Source: Bacteroidales bacterium (GTDB lineage Bacteria; Bacteroidota; Bacteroidia; Bacteroidales; UBA4417). Taken from it: a stretch of 64,000 nucleotides of DNA. Below, piece by piece: positions 43,774 to 52,750 of this stretch (positions are counted from its first letter, which is position 1; each line of letters opens with the position of its first letter). The DNA lies in assembly GCA_016707785.1 (NCBI GenBank), contig JADJGZ010000018.1, positions 87,692 through 151,691 on the forward strand, read 5' to 3'. The notes under the pieces were generated by a model. The model was not told the origin of the DNA, did no database searches, and saw only the letters and a program-made list of their open reading frames with translations. Made by a program: the position numbers and the translations under genes.

Positions 43774-45147
43774 ATGTACAAAGCCGAAGTAAGAGGTCCG
43801 CTGATCCTGGGGGATAAGAATTATTCCCAGATTACCAGCGACATCATTGCTCCCATCGACAATAAAACGCCAACCTGGTGGAAGGTTGCTATGGGCATCA
43901 GCGTCTTTGCTGCCCTCTGGGGAATGGTTGCCCTGTATTATACTGTCAGATATGGATTGGGAACCTGGGCGGTGAATAATTCAGTTGCCTGGGGATGGGA
44001 AATCATCAATTTTGTTTGGTGGATTGGTATCGGGCATGCCGGGACTGCATTCTCAATATTCCTGCTGATCCTGCGTCAGAAATGGCGTACATCAATCAAT
44101 AGGGCAGCAGAAGCAATGACCGTTTTTGCAGTGATCTGTGCAGCCATTTTCCCTGCTATTCACATGGGTAGGGTTTGGCTTGCTTTTTACATCTTTCCTT
44201 ATCCCAATACCCGCGGTCCGCTTTGGGTGAATTTTAATTCCCCGCTTTTCTGGGATTTTATCGCTATCAGTGCTTACCTGCTGATTTCAGCATCATTCTG
44301 GTATTTTGGGATGGTTCCTGATTTTGCATCTATTCGTGATAAGGCCACCAATAAAGTAAAGAAAGCCGTTTATGGACTCCTGGCTTTCGGCTGGACCGGC
44401 AGTTCAAGGGAGTGGTTACGTTATGAAGGACTCAGTTATGTTCTCGGCGGAATTGCCGCTGTTCTGGTAGTATCTGTTCATAGTATCGTATCTACCGACT
44501 TTGCCAGTTCTGTTATCCCGGGTTGGCATACAACTCTATTTCCTCCATATTTTGTCGTTGGCGCAATCTTTTCAGGTTTTGCAATGGTTATGACCCTAAT
44601 GATCGTGATCAGAAAGTTCTATAGCCTGGAACAATATGTTACTGATGACCACCTGAATGCAATAGCCAGAATCCTTGTTTTCATATCACTTATCATGGGA
44701 ACAGCTTATGCAACTGAGGTTTTTATTGCCTGGTACGGTGGAAATGAATATGAGATGTTCACCTTCTTTAAAAATAGAGTTACCGGAACCTATACATTCA
44801 TGTTCTGGGCTATGATCACCTGTAATGCCATCATTCCACAATTAATGTGGTCGAAAAAGATCCGTAGCAATATTACAGCCTTATTTATTATATCCCTCAT
44901 TATCAACCTCGGGATGTGGTATGAAAGATATAATATTGTGGTCACTTCTCTTGCCAAAGATTATCTTCCCTCCTCCTGGACTGTTTATTCTCCGACCTGG
45001 GTTGAAATTGGCATATACATCGGCACCCTCGGGATATTTGTAACCGGCGTTCTTTTATTCTTCCGATTCATTCCTATGATTGCAATCAGTGAAGTGAAGA
45101 GTGTGCTGAAACCCACCAGCCTCAATAAATACTCTAAAACCCATTAA
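43774..45147 (+). CDS. actC: Alternative complex III membrane subunit C (NrfD-like)
   Basis: Integral membrane quinol-binding subunit, 457 residues with about ten helices. NrfD/PsrC-like features include SVAWGWEIINFVWWIGIGHAG near residue 70, AVICAAIFPAIHMGRVWLAF, and TDFASSVIPGWHTTLFPPYF. The C-terminus ends in a helix and a basic tail. It starts 44 bp after actB. Paired with ActF, its structural homologue at 46306-47469. The distinct HybB-like protein at 23792-25060 belongs to another family branch. Confidence 0.94.
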   Translation: MYKAEVRGPLILGDKNYSQITSDIIAPIDNKTPTWWKVAMGISVFAALWGMVALYYTVRYGLGTWAVNNSVAWGWEIINFVWWIGIGHAGTAFSIFLLILRQKWRTSINRAAEAMTVFAVICAAIFPAIHMGRVWLAFYIFPYPNTRGPLWVNFNSPLFWDFIAISAYLLISASFWYFGMVPDFASIRDKATNKVKKAVYGLLAFGWTGSSREWLRYEGLSYVLGGIAAVLVVSVHSIVSTDFASSVIPGWHTTLFPPYFVVGAIFSGFAMVMTLMIVIRKFYSLEQYVTDDHLNAIARILVFISLIMGTAYATEVFIAWYGGNEYEMFTFFKNRVTGTYTFMFWAMITCNAIIPQLMWSKKIRSNITALFIISLIINLGMWYERYNIVVTSLAKDYLPSSWTVYSPTWVEIGIYIGTLGIFVTGVLLFFRFIPMIAISEVKSVLKPTSLNKYSKTH

Positions 45148-45161
45148 TATCCGCAAGAGTT

Positions 45162-45677
45162 ATGAGTAAACCCTATTTTGTAAGCGTTTTTGATGATGAA
45201 CAGAAACTGCTTGCCGGCATAAAAGCGGTGAAAGAGAAAAATGTGAAGATTGATGAAATCTACACTCCTTACCCAATGCATGAGGTGATTGAAGAAATGG
45301 GCATTAAATCGAAGTTTGCCTTTGTTGCCTTCCTATATGGATTCGCGGCAGTGGTAGGAGTATTGGCCTTCCTTTATTATACCTCAGTCATCAGCTGGCC
45401 CATTAATTATGGTGGAAAACCTACCAGTGCATTCCCTTCTTTTATCATCATCACCCTGGTGCTGACCATTGCAACCATTACAATTATGAGCTTGTTAACC
45501 TTTTCTGTCCGTGCAAAAATCTACCCGGGTAAAAAGTATACATTGCCTGATCTCAGGGCTACAGATGATAAATTTGTCATGGTATTCGACAGTGAACAAG
45601 CCGGTGCAGGATTTGATGTTTTGGATCGTTTACTGAAGGACTGTGGTGCCGAAGAAGTTTATAGGAAAGAAATTTAA
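45162..45677 (+). CDS. actD: Alternative complex III subunit D (DUF3341)
   Basis: A 171-residue membrane subunit with two helices (about 50-72 and 90-115) between a cytosolic N-terminal ferredoxin-like region (SVFDDEQKLLAGIKAVKEKN, YTPYPMHEVIEEMG) and a C-terminal soluble segment. The motif YTPYPMH is a hallmark of ActD. It starts 14 bp after actC, so it is translated from the same transcript. No cofactor ligands; a structural role in complex III is known for homologues. Confidence 0.93.
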   Translation: MSKPYFVSVFDDEQKLLAGIKAVKEKNVKIDEIYTPYPMHEVIEEMGIKSKFAFVAFLYGFAAVVGVLAFLYYTSVISWPINYGGKPTSAFPSFIIITLVLTIATITIMSLLTFSVRAKIYPGKKYTLPDLRATDDKFVMVFDSEQAGAGFDVLDRLLKDCGAEEVYRKEI

Positions 45678-45726
45678 ATGAACAACCTACCTGTTTAAAT
45701 TACCGACAATGGGTTATCCAAATAAT

Positions 45727-46293
45727 ATGAAACATATAGTTTTAGCGGCTTCATTGGTTCTGCTAATGGCTTTGACCTCGTGTGACCGTACACGTAACCA
45801 GAAAGGTTTTGAATACTTTCCTGACATGGCACATTCGCTGGCTTATGAAACATACACAACATCTCCCTCCTTTTCGAATGGATTAGCCAATCAACTTCCG
45901 GTTGCAGGAACCATTCCAAGAGGTATCATTCCATACCAATATCCTGCCACACCTGATGGAAGGCTTCTGGCTGGTAAAGAGCTGGTGAATCCTGTGGATT
46001 CTGCCAATTGGAATGCTGCCCGGGCAAAGGTATTGTTCAACCGTTTTTGTGTTGGTTGCCATGGTGATGATGGCTCCGGCAAAGGTCATTTATTCACATC
46101 CGGGAAATTTGCCATTCAACCGGCATCACTCGTAAATGAAAGAATGATGGCTGCTCCAATCGGAGAAGTTTATCATGTGATCTCTGTTGGCTGGAATACA
46201 ATGGGTGCCCATGCTCCCCAGATACGTCCTGACGACCGCTGGCTTATAGCCAACTATGTGAAGAAAGAATTGCAAAAGAAACCGAATCAATAA
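45727..46293 (+). CDS. actE: Alternative complex III subunit E, monoheme cytochrome c lipoprotein
   Basis: Start chosen at ATG 45727, which gives a lipoprotein signal (MKHIVLAASLVLLMALTSC; Cys19); an ATG at 45709 adds six residues. The 188-residue protein has one heme motif, CVGCHGDDGSGKGH, and a distal Met in NTMGAHAPQI, both usual for ActE. Predicted to sit on the periplasmic face next to ActA and pass electrons to caa3 oxidase. Gap to actD is 49 bp. Confidence 0.92.
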   Translation: MKHIVLAASLVLLMALTSCDRTRNQKGFEYFPDMAHSLAYETYTTSPSFSNGLANQLPVAGTIPRGIIPYQYPATPDGRLLAGKELVNPVDSANWNAARAKVLFNRFCVGCHGDDGSGKGHLFTSGKFAIQPASLVNERMMAAPIGEVYHVISVGWNTMGAHAPQIRPDDRWLIANYVKKELQKKPNQ

Positions 46294-46305
46294 GCTTACT
46301 CCCTT

Positions 46306-47469
46306 ATGGATACCAACGTTACGATTTCGAAGAAATTCAATTATGCCGCTTTTGGCATGATTGCCGTCGGCCTGATTGTTGTCATTTATGCTCTATTCAC
46401 TGACAGTGCCAGGGGCTGGGCCAATGTCCTGCTAAATAATTTCTACTTCCTGTCATTAACCATCGGGGCAACTTTTTTCTTTTGCCTTCAATACATCACC
46501 CAATCGGGGTGGTCAGCTATGTTCAGAAGGGTACCTGAAGCTATCATGGGCTATATCCCTATAGCAGGTATTGTGATGATACTTCTTTTCTTTGGAGTAC
46601 AAAATCTTTACCATTGGGCTCATCCAGGGGCTGCTGAGCATGATGCACTCATTGCACATAAATCACCCTATCTCAATATTCCATTTTTCTTTATAAGGAT
46701 TGCCATCGTATTTGCTGCATGGTTCATTCTTACACGCTACCTCAGAAAACTATCCCTGGAAGAAGATCAGGTTGGAGGGGTTAAATATCTGGAGAAAATA
46801 GAATTCTGGTCCAAAGTGTTAATCTTTGTACTGGCAATTACCTTCTCTATGGGTTCCTTTGACTGGATCATGTCACTGGAGGTTCATTGGTTCAGTACAA
46901 TTTTTGCTTTTAAAGCTTTCGCTTCAGCATTTTACCATGGTACTGCCTTAATAGCCCTGATTGTTATTCTACTTCATGAACGCGGTTACTTTAAAGAATT
47001 GAACCAGAGTCATTTGCTCGATTTTTCAAGATATATGTTTGTTTTAAGTATCATATGGGGATATCTCTATTTTGCCCAGTTTATGCTGATCTGGTTTGCG
47101 AACATCCCTGAAGAAACCGTATACTATGTAAAACGCTGGGATAATGGCTGGTTGGTATTCTTCATTATTAATCTTGTGATCAACTGGCTGATCCCGTTTA
47201 TTACACTTTTACCGCAGAAACTGGATAAGAACATTAAAGTAGTTAAGTATATTGCCATTTTGCTGCTGGCAGGTATGTGGCTGGAACAATATGAGCTGAT
47301 CATGCCAGAGATAACCAAAACACCTCATTTTGGTCTAATTGAAATCGGCGCCTTGGTTGGCTTTGCAGGATTGTTTATCTTTATCGTTGGAAGGACACTC
47401 TCTAAAGCTCCTCTCATTCCCAAAAATCATCCTTATATTGAAGAAAGTCTGTATCACCATGTACATTAA
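46306..47469 (+). CDS. actF: Alternative complex III membrane subunit F
   Basis: A 387-residue membrane protein with about ten helices, homologous in fold to ActC. Typical segments are YITQSGWSAMFRRVPEAIMG, SFDWIMSLEVHWFSTIFAF and the helix YLYFAQFMLIWFANIPEE. It begins 12 bp after actE and its stop lies 16 bp before the start of the next gene, so operon membership is clear. In alternative complex III it packs against ActB with ActC; whether it also binds quinone is debated. Confidence 0.94.
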   Translation: MDTNVTISKKFNYAAFGMIAVGLIVVIYALFTDSARGWANVLLNNFYFLSLTIGATFFFCLQYITQSGWSAMFRRVPEAIMGYIPIAGIVMILLFFGVQNLYHWAHPGAAEHDALIAHKSPYLNIPFFFIRIAIVFAAWFILTRYLRKLSLEEDQVGGVKYLEKIEFWSKVLIFVLAITFSMGSFDWIMSLEVHWFSTIFAFKAFASAFYHGTALIALIVILLHERGYFKELNQSHLLDFSRYMFVLSIIWGYLYFAQFMLIWFANIPEETVYYVKRWDNGWLVFFIINLVINWLIPFITLLPQKLDKNIKVVKYIAILLLAGMWLEQYELIMPEITKTPHFGLIEIGALVGFAGLFIFIVGRTLSKAPLIPKNHPYIEESLYHHVH

Positions 47470-47485
47470 AATTGGAGGAATACAA

Positions 47486-48283
47486 ATGAAAGCATTGGCC
47501 TCTTGGCTGACACTGCCGGCTCTGCTGGCAGTTTTGTTTTTTTCACCCAACCCATTGTTAGCCGATTCACAGAATCAAATGGAGGTTGGTATTACGGAAA
47601 AGTTAGATCAATTTATTCCCCAGGGAATTATATTGACAGGGGTAGACGGGAAACAGGTGGATCTCAAACAAGTTATTGACAAACCCACTGTTTTAAATTT
47701 TGTTTATTATCGATGCCCGGGAATATGCAGCCCGCTAATGAATGGCCTCTCAGATGTTATCAACAACACTGATCTTCAGTTAGGGAAAGATTACCAGGTA
47801 CTTACAATAAGTTTTGATGCAAGAGAAGGGTATGACCTTGCTGTGAAAAAGAGGACAACCTATATCAAGAGAATGAAATTCCAGGAGGACAGTAAGGGTT
47901 GGCTTTTCTTTACAGGGGATAGCAGTAATATCGAGAGGATCACAAAAACAACCGGGTTTGGTTTTAAGCTTGCCGGAACAGAATTTATGCATGAAGGTGC
48001 ATTAATTATGATTAGCCCACAGGGCAAAATCACACGGTATTTGAAAGGAATCTCCTTCCTGCCTTTTGAATTTAAACTTGCCATTCTTGAAGCTTCAGAA
48101 GGGAAATCATCCCCAACTGTGAGTAAAGTAATTCAGTTTTGTTACTCTTTCGATGCCAGCAGTCAGCGCTATGTTCTGGATATCACAAAAATTTCTGCCA
48201 TTATCATTATCTTTTTTGCTGTTTCGTTGTTATTATACCTTTTGATTCGTTCAAAAAGAAAAAATACCCGGAGCCTTAGTTGA
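47486..48283 (+). CDS. SCO1/SenC-type copper chaperone
   Basis: Copper delivery protein for the CuA site of cytochrome oxidase. Start at ATG 47486, supported by GGAGGA seven bases upstream, one of the few clear Shine-Dalgarno sites here; earlier in-frame starts lie inside actF. Signal peptide or anchor (about 1-25), thioredoxin-like domain with CPGIC (about residue 76) and the third copper ligand His in FMHEGALIMISPQG, then a C-terminal membrane helix (about 240-258), so it is anchored at one or both ends. The position between actF and oxidase subunit I fits the job. 265 residues. Confidence 0.92.
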   Translation: MKALASWLTLPALLAVLFFSPNPLLADSQNQMEVGITEKLDQFIPQGIILTGVDGKQVDLKQVIDKPTVLNFVYYRCPGICSPLMNGLSDVINNTDLQLGKDYQVLTISFDAREGYDLAVKKRTTYIKRMKFQEDSKGWLFFTGDSSNIERITKTTGFGFKLAGTEFMHEGALIMISPQGKITRYLKGISFLPFEFKLAILEASEGKSSPTVSKVIQFCYSFDASSQRYVLDITKISAIIIIFFAVSLLLYLLIRSKRKNTRSLS

Positions 48284-48365
48284 AAAAACCCCTGGCCAGA
48301 AAATTGACCCTGATAAAATAATGCCCTTACTTCATTTATTCATCAATAATTAACCAAACAACAAA

Positions 48366-49979
48366 ATGACCGGAAACACCACAATCCATCGAATGCCATC
48401 GTACCTCGAATATGAGGGAAAGTATAAGGGGATCCTGGGATGGTTGTTATCAACTGATCACAAGAGGATAGCCTTACTATACCTATATTCCCAAACCTTT
48501 TTCTTCCTTGCTGGAGTAGTGATGGGCATATTTATGAGACTTGAACTGATCGCTCCAGGCCAACAGCTGATGCAGGCATCTACCTATAATGCCTTGTTTA
48601 CTGTGCATGGACTGACAATGATTTTTCTTTTCATTATCCCAGGACTGGCAGCCTCTTTTGGCAACTTCTTCCTTCCCATATTAATTGGTGCAAAGGATGT
48701 AGCGTTCCCAAAACTTAACCTGTTCTCCTGGTATCTATTTATTGGTGGCGCACTGATTATTCTGCTGGGGATGTTCACTGGTGATGGCCCTCCGGATACT
48801 GGCTGGACCTTTTATGCACCTTATAGCCTCAGAACGAATACCAACGTTGTGCTATCCGTGCTTGGAGCATTTGTATTAGGTTTCAGTTCAGTATTGACAG
48901 GATTGAACTTTATTGTTACCATCCACAGGATGAGAGCTCCCGGTATGAGCTTTTTTAAAATGCCACTCTTTATCTGGGCGATGTATGGAACTTCCTGGAT
49001 TCAGCTTTTAGCTACACCCGTTGTCGGTATCACTCTGGTAATGGTTATTTTCGACAGGGTAATGGGTATAGGATTCTTCGATCCTGCCAAGGGAGGAGAT
49101 CCGATTCTCTACCAGCATTTATTCTGGATTTATTCACATCCTGCCGTATACATCATGATTCTCCCTGCAATGGGGGCTATAACGGAGATTGTCACCACTT
49201 TTTCCAACCGGGTAGTATTCGGGTATAAGGCCATTGCCTTATCGAGTCTAGCCATTGCTTTTGTAGGTTACCTGGTATGGGGTCATCATATGTTTACCTC
49301 CGGGATGAGTGAAACCTCGCGGTGGGTATTCTCTTTACTTACCTTTCTTGTAGCTATACCAAGTGCCATCAAGGTTTTCAACTGGTCTGCCACAATGTAC
49401 AAAGGCTCACTTGATCTCCAACCTCCCTTTTGGTGGGCAATGGCTTTTATGTTCGTATTTATGATCGGTGGTCTTACCGGATTGGTTTTAGGCAGTGTTG
49501 CTACTGATGTGCATGTTCATGATACTATGTTCGTTGTCGCGCATTTTCATTATATAGTATTTGGTGGTGCCGGACTGGCTTTTTTTGCAGCACTCCACTA
49601 CTGGTTCCCTAAGATGTGGGGAAGGATGTATAATAAGCAGATAGCCAATATCGGATTGTTGATTGTTTTCATCGGTTTCAATACACTGTATTTCCCCATG
49701 TTCATTCTTGGAATCATGGGAATGCCAAGAAGGTATTATGATTATCTGCCACAATTTGCTACACCCAATTACATTTCAACTATCGGATCATGGATACTGG
49801 GGGTAGGCTTGATTATCGTACTTGTCAATCTCTTCCGTGCAAAGAAAGCTTCACCTGAATTCATCGACAATCCATGGAATGGACGCACCCTGGAATGGGA
49901 AATTCAATCTCCTCCTTCCCTGGAAAACTTTGAAGAAATCCCGGTTATTGAACGCGGTCCTTATGACCTGAAAAAATAA
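48366..49979 (+). CDS. ctaD: Cytochrome c oxidase subunit I, A2 type
   Basis: Catalytic heme-copper subunit, 537 residues with 12 or so helices. Visible ligands: His in FTVHGLTMIFLF (low-spin heme), CuB site YSHPAVYIMILP with cross-linked His-Tyr pair, WGHHMFTSGM (two CuB His), and VAHFHYIVFG for the heme a3 and low-spin iron. The YSHP motif, in place of the XGHPE glutamate, marks type A2 oxidases such as that of Rhodothermus marinus, which is likewise paired with alternative complex III. First of the four oxidase genes. Confidence 0.96.
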   Translation: MTGNTTIHRMPSYLEYEGKYKGILGWLLSTDHKRIALLYLYSQTFFFLAGVVMGIFMRLELIAPGQQLMQASTYNALFTVHGLTMIFLFIIPGLAASFGNFFLPILIGAKDVAFPKLNLFSWYLFIGGALIILLGMFTGDGPPDTGWTFYAPYSLRTNTNVVLSVLGAFVLGFSSVLTGLNFIVTIHRMRAPGMSFFKMPLFIWAMYGTSWIQLLATPVVGITLVMVIFDRVMGIGFFDPAKGGDPILYQHLFWIYSHPAVYIMILPAMGAITEIVTTFSNRVVFGYKAIALSSLAIAFVGYLVWGHHMFTSGMSETSRWVFSLLTFLVAIPSAIKVFNWSATMYKGSLDLQPPFWWAMAFMFVFMIGGLTGLVLGSVATDVHVHDTMFVVAHFHYIVFGGAGLAFFAALHYWFPKMWGRMYNKQIANIGLLIVFIGFNTLYFPMFILGIMGMPRRYYDYLPQFATPNYISTIGSWILGVGLIIVLVNLFRAKKASPEFIDNPWNGRTLEWEIQSPPSLENFEEIPVIERGPYDLKK

Positions 49980-49986
49980 TAAACCT

Positions 49987-50610
49987 ATGGAACAAAATTC
50001 AGCCATTCATGCTACTCATGAGCATTATGACCCAATAGGATCAAAGCTTGGAATGTGGCTATTCATATTTACTGAAATCCTCCTGTTCGGAGCCTTGTTT
50101 ATCGTATATAGCGTATACAGGTACCGCCATCCTGTTGAGTTTCATCTTGCTCACCAGGAACTTAATGTATTTATCGGATTTGTTAACACTGTTATTCTTT
50201 TGATCAGCTCTGCTACCGTTGCTATGTCGATTACAGCCATGCAAAAAGGAGATAAAAAGATGACTTTAATCCTGCTTGGCATCACCCTAATCCTGGCTTT
50301 TGTCTTCCTGGTCAATAAATACTTTGAATGGGGTGCAAAGATCCATCATGGCATTTATCCAGGTTCAGAATTTCTACTCAGCCTCAGCCAGGGGGATATC
50401 CTGTTTTTTGGACTTTATTTCTTCATGACCGGATTACATGCCATACATATCATTGTGGGAATGGTATTGCTTGGATGGGTTTATGTGCGAGTCAAACAAA
50501 ACAGGGTTAACCAGGAAAGGTATGTTTTTCTTGAAAACGGAGGGTTGTACTGGCACCTCGTCGACCTGATCTGGATTTTCCTTTTCCCGTTATTCTATCT
50601 AATTCATTGA
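49987..50610 (+). CDS. ctaE: Cytochrome c oxidase subunit III
   Basis: A 207-residue membrane subunit with five predicted helices. Features: KLGMWLFIFTEILLFGALF (helix 1), FEWGAKIHHGIYPGSEFL, GLYFFMTGLHAIHIIVGM and the ending GLYWHLVDLIWIFLFPLFY, all standard for subunit III. It begins 7 bp after subunit I. Confidence 0.95.
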   Translation: MEQNSAIHATHEHYDPIGSKLGMWLFIFTEILLFGALFIVYSVYRYRHPVEFHLAHQELNVFIGFVNTVILLISSATVAMSITAMQKGDKKMTLILLGITLILAFVFLVNKYFEWGAKIHHGIYPGSEFLLSLSQGDILFFGLYFFMTGLHAIHIIVGMVLLGWVYVRVKQNRVNQERYVFLENGGLYWHLVDLIWIFLFPLFYLIH

Positions 50611-50614
50611 TGTT

Positions 50615-50899
50615 ATGAGCGAAAACAATACACATATCTCAAGCTACGGCTCACACCTCATGGTGTTGTTGATCCTGATTTTGCTTACTATCCTTACTGT
50701 AACTATAACCAGTGTTCAATTGGGGGCATTCAACACCACTGCTGCCATGATTATTGCTTCAACAAAAGCAGCTATTGTGCTTCTTTACTTCATGCATCTA
50801 AAATTCGACGATAAGATCTTCAGGTTCATGGTTACTTTGGTTCTGGCCATCTATGCTGTCGTTATTGTAATAACTTTCTTTGACTACTTATACCGTTAA
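50615..50899 (+). CDS. Cytochrome c oxidase subunit IV
   Basis: A 94-residue protein with three membrane helices (about 13-31, 39-59 and 66-90) of the prokaryotic subunit IV family found in caa3 oxidases. It begins 4 bp after subunit III and overlaps the earliest possible start of subunit II. It is a small structural subunit; there are no cofactor ligands. Conserved segment AAIVLLYFMHLKFDDKIFRF. Confidence 0.88.
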   Translation: MSENNTHISSYGSHLMVLLILILLTILTVTITSVQLGAFNTTAAMIIASTKAAIVLLYFMHLKFDDKIFRFMVTLVLAIYAVVIVITFFDYLYR

Positions 50900-50903
50900 G
50901 CCT

Positions 50904-51845
50904 ATGTATTCAGGATACTCAACCTTTGCTTCAAGTGTAGATACCGCATTTGTTTTCATCATTGGTATCTCAGCCATATTCCTAATAGGTATTACGGCAG
51001 CGATGATTTATTTCATCATAAAGTATAACAAGAAACGTCACCCTGTTGCAGAAGAAATTGAAGGCAGCACAAAGCTTGAAATCATCTGGACTGTTATCCC
51101 AACGATTCTTGTCATTATCATGTTCTTTCTTGGATGGCATGCCTATACACCCATGCGCAAAATCCCCAAAGATGCAATCAATGTTAAGGTTACTGCCCAA
51201 ATGTGGAGCTGGCGCTTCGAATATGAAAACGGGAAAGTGACTGATACCTTAATTGTGCCGGTCGGGAAAAATATTGCGATGCAATTAAATGCTGTAGATG
51301 TTATCCATTCACTCTATATTCCTGACTTCCGTATCAAAGAGGACCTGGTTCCTAACAGGAAAAATGCGATGTGGTTCAATGCCCCAATACTTGGTACTTA
51401 TGAACTATTCTGTACAGAGTATTGCGGACTGAGACATTCTTACATGATTACAGCTGTGAAGGTAATTCCGGTTGAGGAATATAACAAATGGTATGCTTCT
51501 GCACCTGCTAAACTTGATTCAGCTGCAGCCGCCGTGCCTGGTGCCTTAGGGAAACTGATTGTTCAGAGTAAAGCCTGTGTCGCCTGTCACACCGCTGATG
51601 GAACTAAGCTGGTTGGCCCTTCCTTTAAAGGAATCTATGGCCATAAAGTGACGGTTGAAACCAATGGTAAAGAAAGGGAAATTACTGTGGATGATGAATA
51701 CATCAAACGGTCCATTCTAGAGCCTGAAGCTGATGTTGTAAAAGGCTTTGTAAAAGGACAAATGGTTTCCTATAAAGGTCAGCTCACTGATGAGGAAATC
51801 AAGCAGATCACAGAATATATAAAGTCACTTGGAGAAAAAGAATAA
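50904..51845 (+). CDS. ctaC: Cytochrome c oxidase subunit II fused to cytochrome c (caa3 type)
   Basis: Electron entry subunit, 313 residues from ATG 50904. Two membrane helices (about 14-36 and 57-76), a cupredoxin domain with the CuA ligands in FCTEYCGLRHSYM, and a C-terminal cytochrome c domain (about 200-313) with CVACH and distal Met in GQMVSYKGQLTDEE. The fusion is the mark of caa3 enzymes. A TTG at 50880 would overlap subunit IV and is less likely. Subunit II comes last among the oxidase genes, a departure from the common II-I-III order. The stop overlaps the start of ctaB by 17 bp. Confidence 0.94.
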   Translation: MYSGYSTFASSVDTAFVFIIGISAIFLIGITAAMIYFIIKYNKKRHPVAEEIEGSTKLEIIWTVIPTILVIIMFFLGWHAYTPMRKIPKDAINVKVTAQMWSWRFEYENGKVTDTLIVPVGKNIAMQLNAVDVIHSLYIPDFRIKEDLVPNRKNAMWFNAPILGTYELFCTEYCGLRHSYMITAVKVIPVEEYNKWYASAPAKLDSAAAAVPGALGKLIVQSKACVACHTADGTKLVGPSFKGIYGHKVTVETNGKEREITVDDEYIKRSILEPEADVVKGFVKGQMVSYKGQLTDEEIKQITEYIKSLGEKE

Positions 51846-52707
51846 ACCAGATTCATTCCTGAAGATAGTAAGCCAATTAGGCAAATTCAGAATATCAGCC
51901 CCGGTTGCTTTTACTACACTTACGGGATATATACTCAGCCACGGTTCCTTTGACCGTGGCATTATTTTACCTATTGTGGGAATTTTTCTGCTTGCCTGTG
52001 GTGCCTCAGCACTCAACCAGATCCAGGAAATGAAGATTGACCTGAGAATGCGCAGGACACAAAACAGGCCCCTCCCAGCGGGTAAAATCAGCCTGAACAC
52101 TGCCTGGTTTGTGACGCTGTTTTTCTTTATCAGCGGAAGCCTTGTATTGCTTCTGGGACCAGGACTCCTGACCTTCCTGGTGGGAATCACTACCTTCATC
52201 TGGTACAATGCCATTTATACCCCTTTAAAGAAAATATCAGCTTTCGCAGCTGTCCCGGGATCAGTTGTTGGGGCCTTACCTCCCCTTGCCGGATGGGTTG
52301 CAGGAGGCGGTGAATTAAATGACTACAGGGCTTTGATACTTGGATTTTTCTTTTTTATCGGACAAATCCCTCATTTCTGGCTGCTGTTACTCAAATTCGG
52401 TGAGCAGTATGAAGATGCAGAATTACCCAGCTTAACACGAATATTTAATACCAACCAGATAAAACGGCTGACTTTCATCTGGATTGCAGCCATGGGAATG
52501 GTGGCACTGGCTATTCCTGCTTTCCAGATTACGTTGCAACTATGGACGGCCTACGTGATCACTATTTTATCACTGATCCTTGTGATTTACTTTGTCCCTT
52601 TACTCAATAGGAAAAAAGAATTCCGCGTAGGAAGGTCGTTCGTATATATCAATGTTTACTACCTGATTATCATGCTGATCATGATTTTCGACCACATAAC
52701 GGTTTAA
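51829..52707 (+). CDS. ctaB: Protoheme IX farnesyltransferase (heme O synthase)
   Basis: Membrane prenyltransferase that adds a farnesyl group to heme b, giving heme O for the oxidase. 292 residues, about eight helices. The prenyl-binding region reads LNQIQEMKIDLRMRRTQNRP, where the family's first Asp is replaced by Glu (N-x3-E-x3-D), followed by RPLPAG; a second conserved stretch is WYNAIYTPLKK. The start is TTG at 51829, which overlaps the ctaC end by 17 bp, consistent with translational coupling. No heme A synthase (ctaA) is in the window. Confidence 0.92.
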   Translation: MEKKNKPDSFLKIVSQLGKFRISAPVAFTTLTGYILSHGSFDRGIILPIVGIFLLACGASALNQIQEMKIDLRMRRTQNRPLPAGKISLNTAWFVTLFFFISGSLVLLLGPGLLTFLVGITTFIWYNAIYTPLKKISAFAAVPGSVVGALPPLAGWVAGGGELNDYRALILGFFFFIGQIPHFWLLLLKFGEQYEDAELPSLTRIFNTNQIKRLTFIWIAAMGMVALAIPAFQITLQLWTAYVITILSLILVIYFVPLLNRKKEFRVGRSFVYINVYYLIIMLIMIFDHITV

Positions 52708-52750
52708 TGTTTGACTGAAAAATTTACAATTCATAACAAAACCTTTAGCC

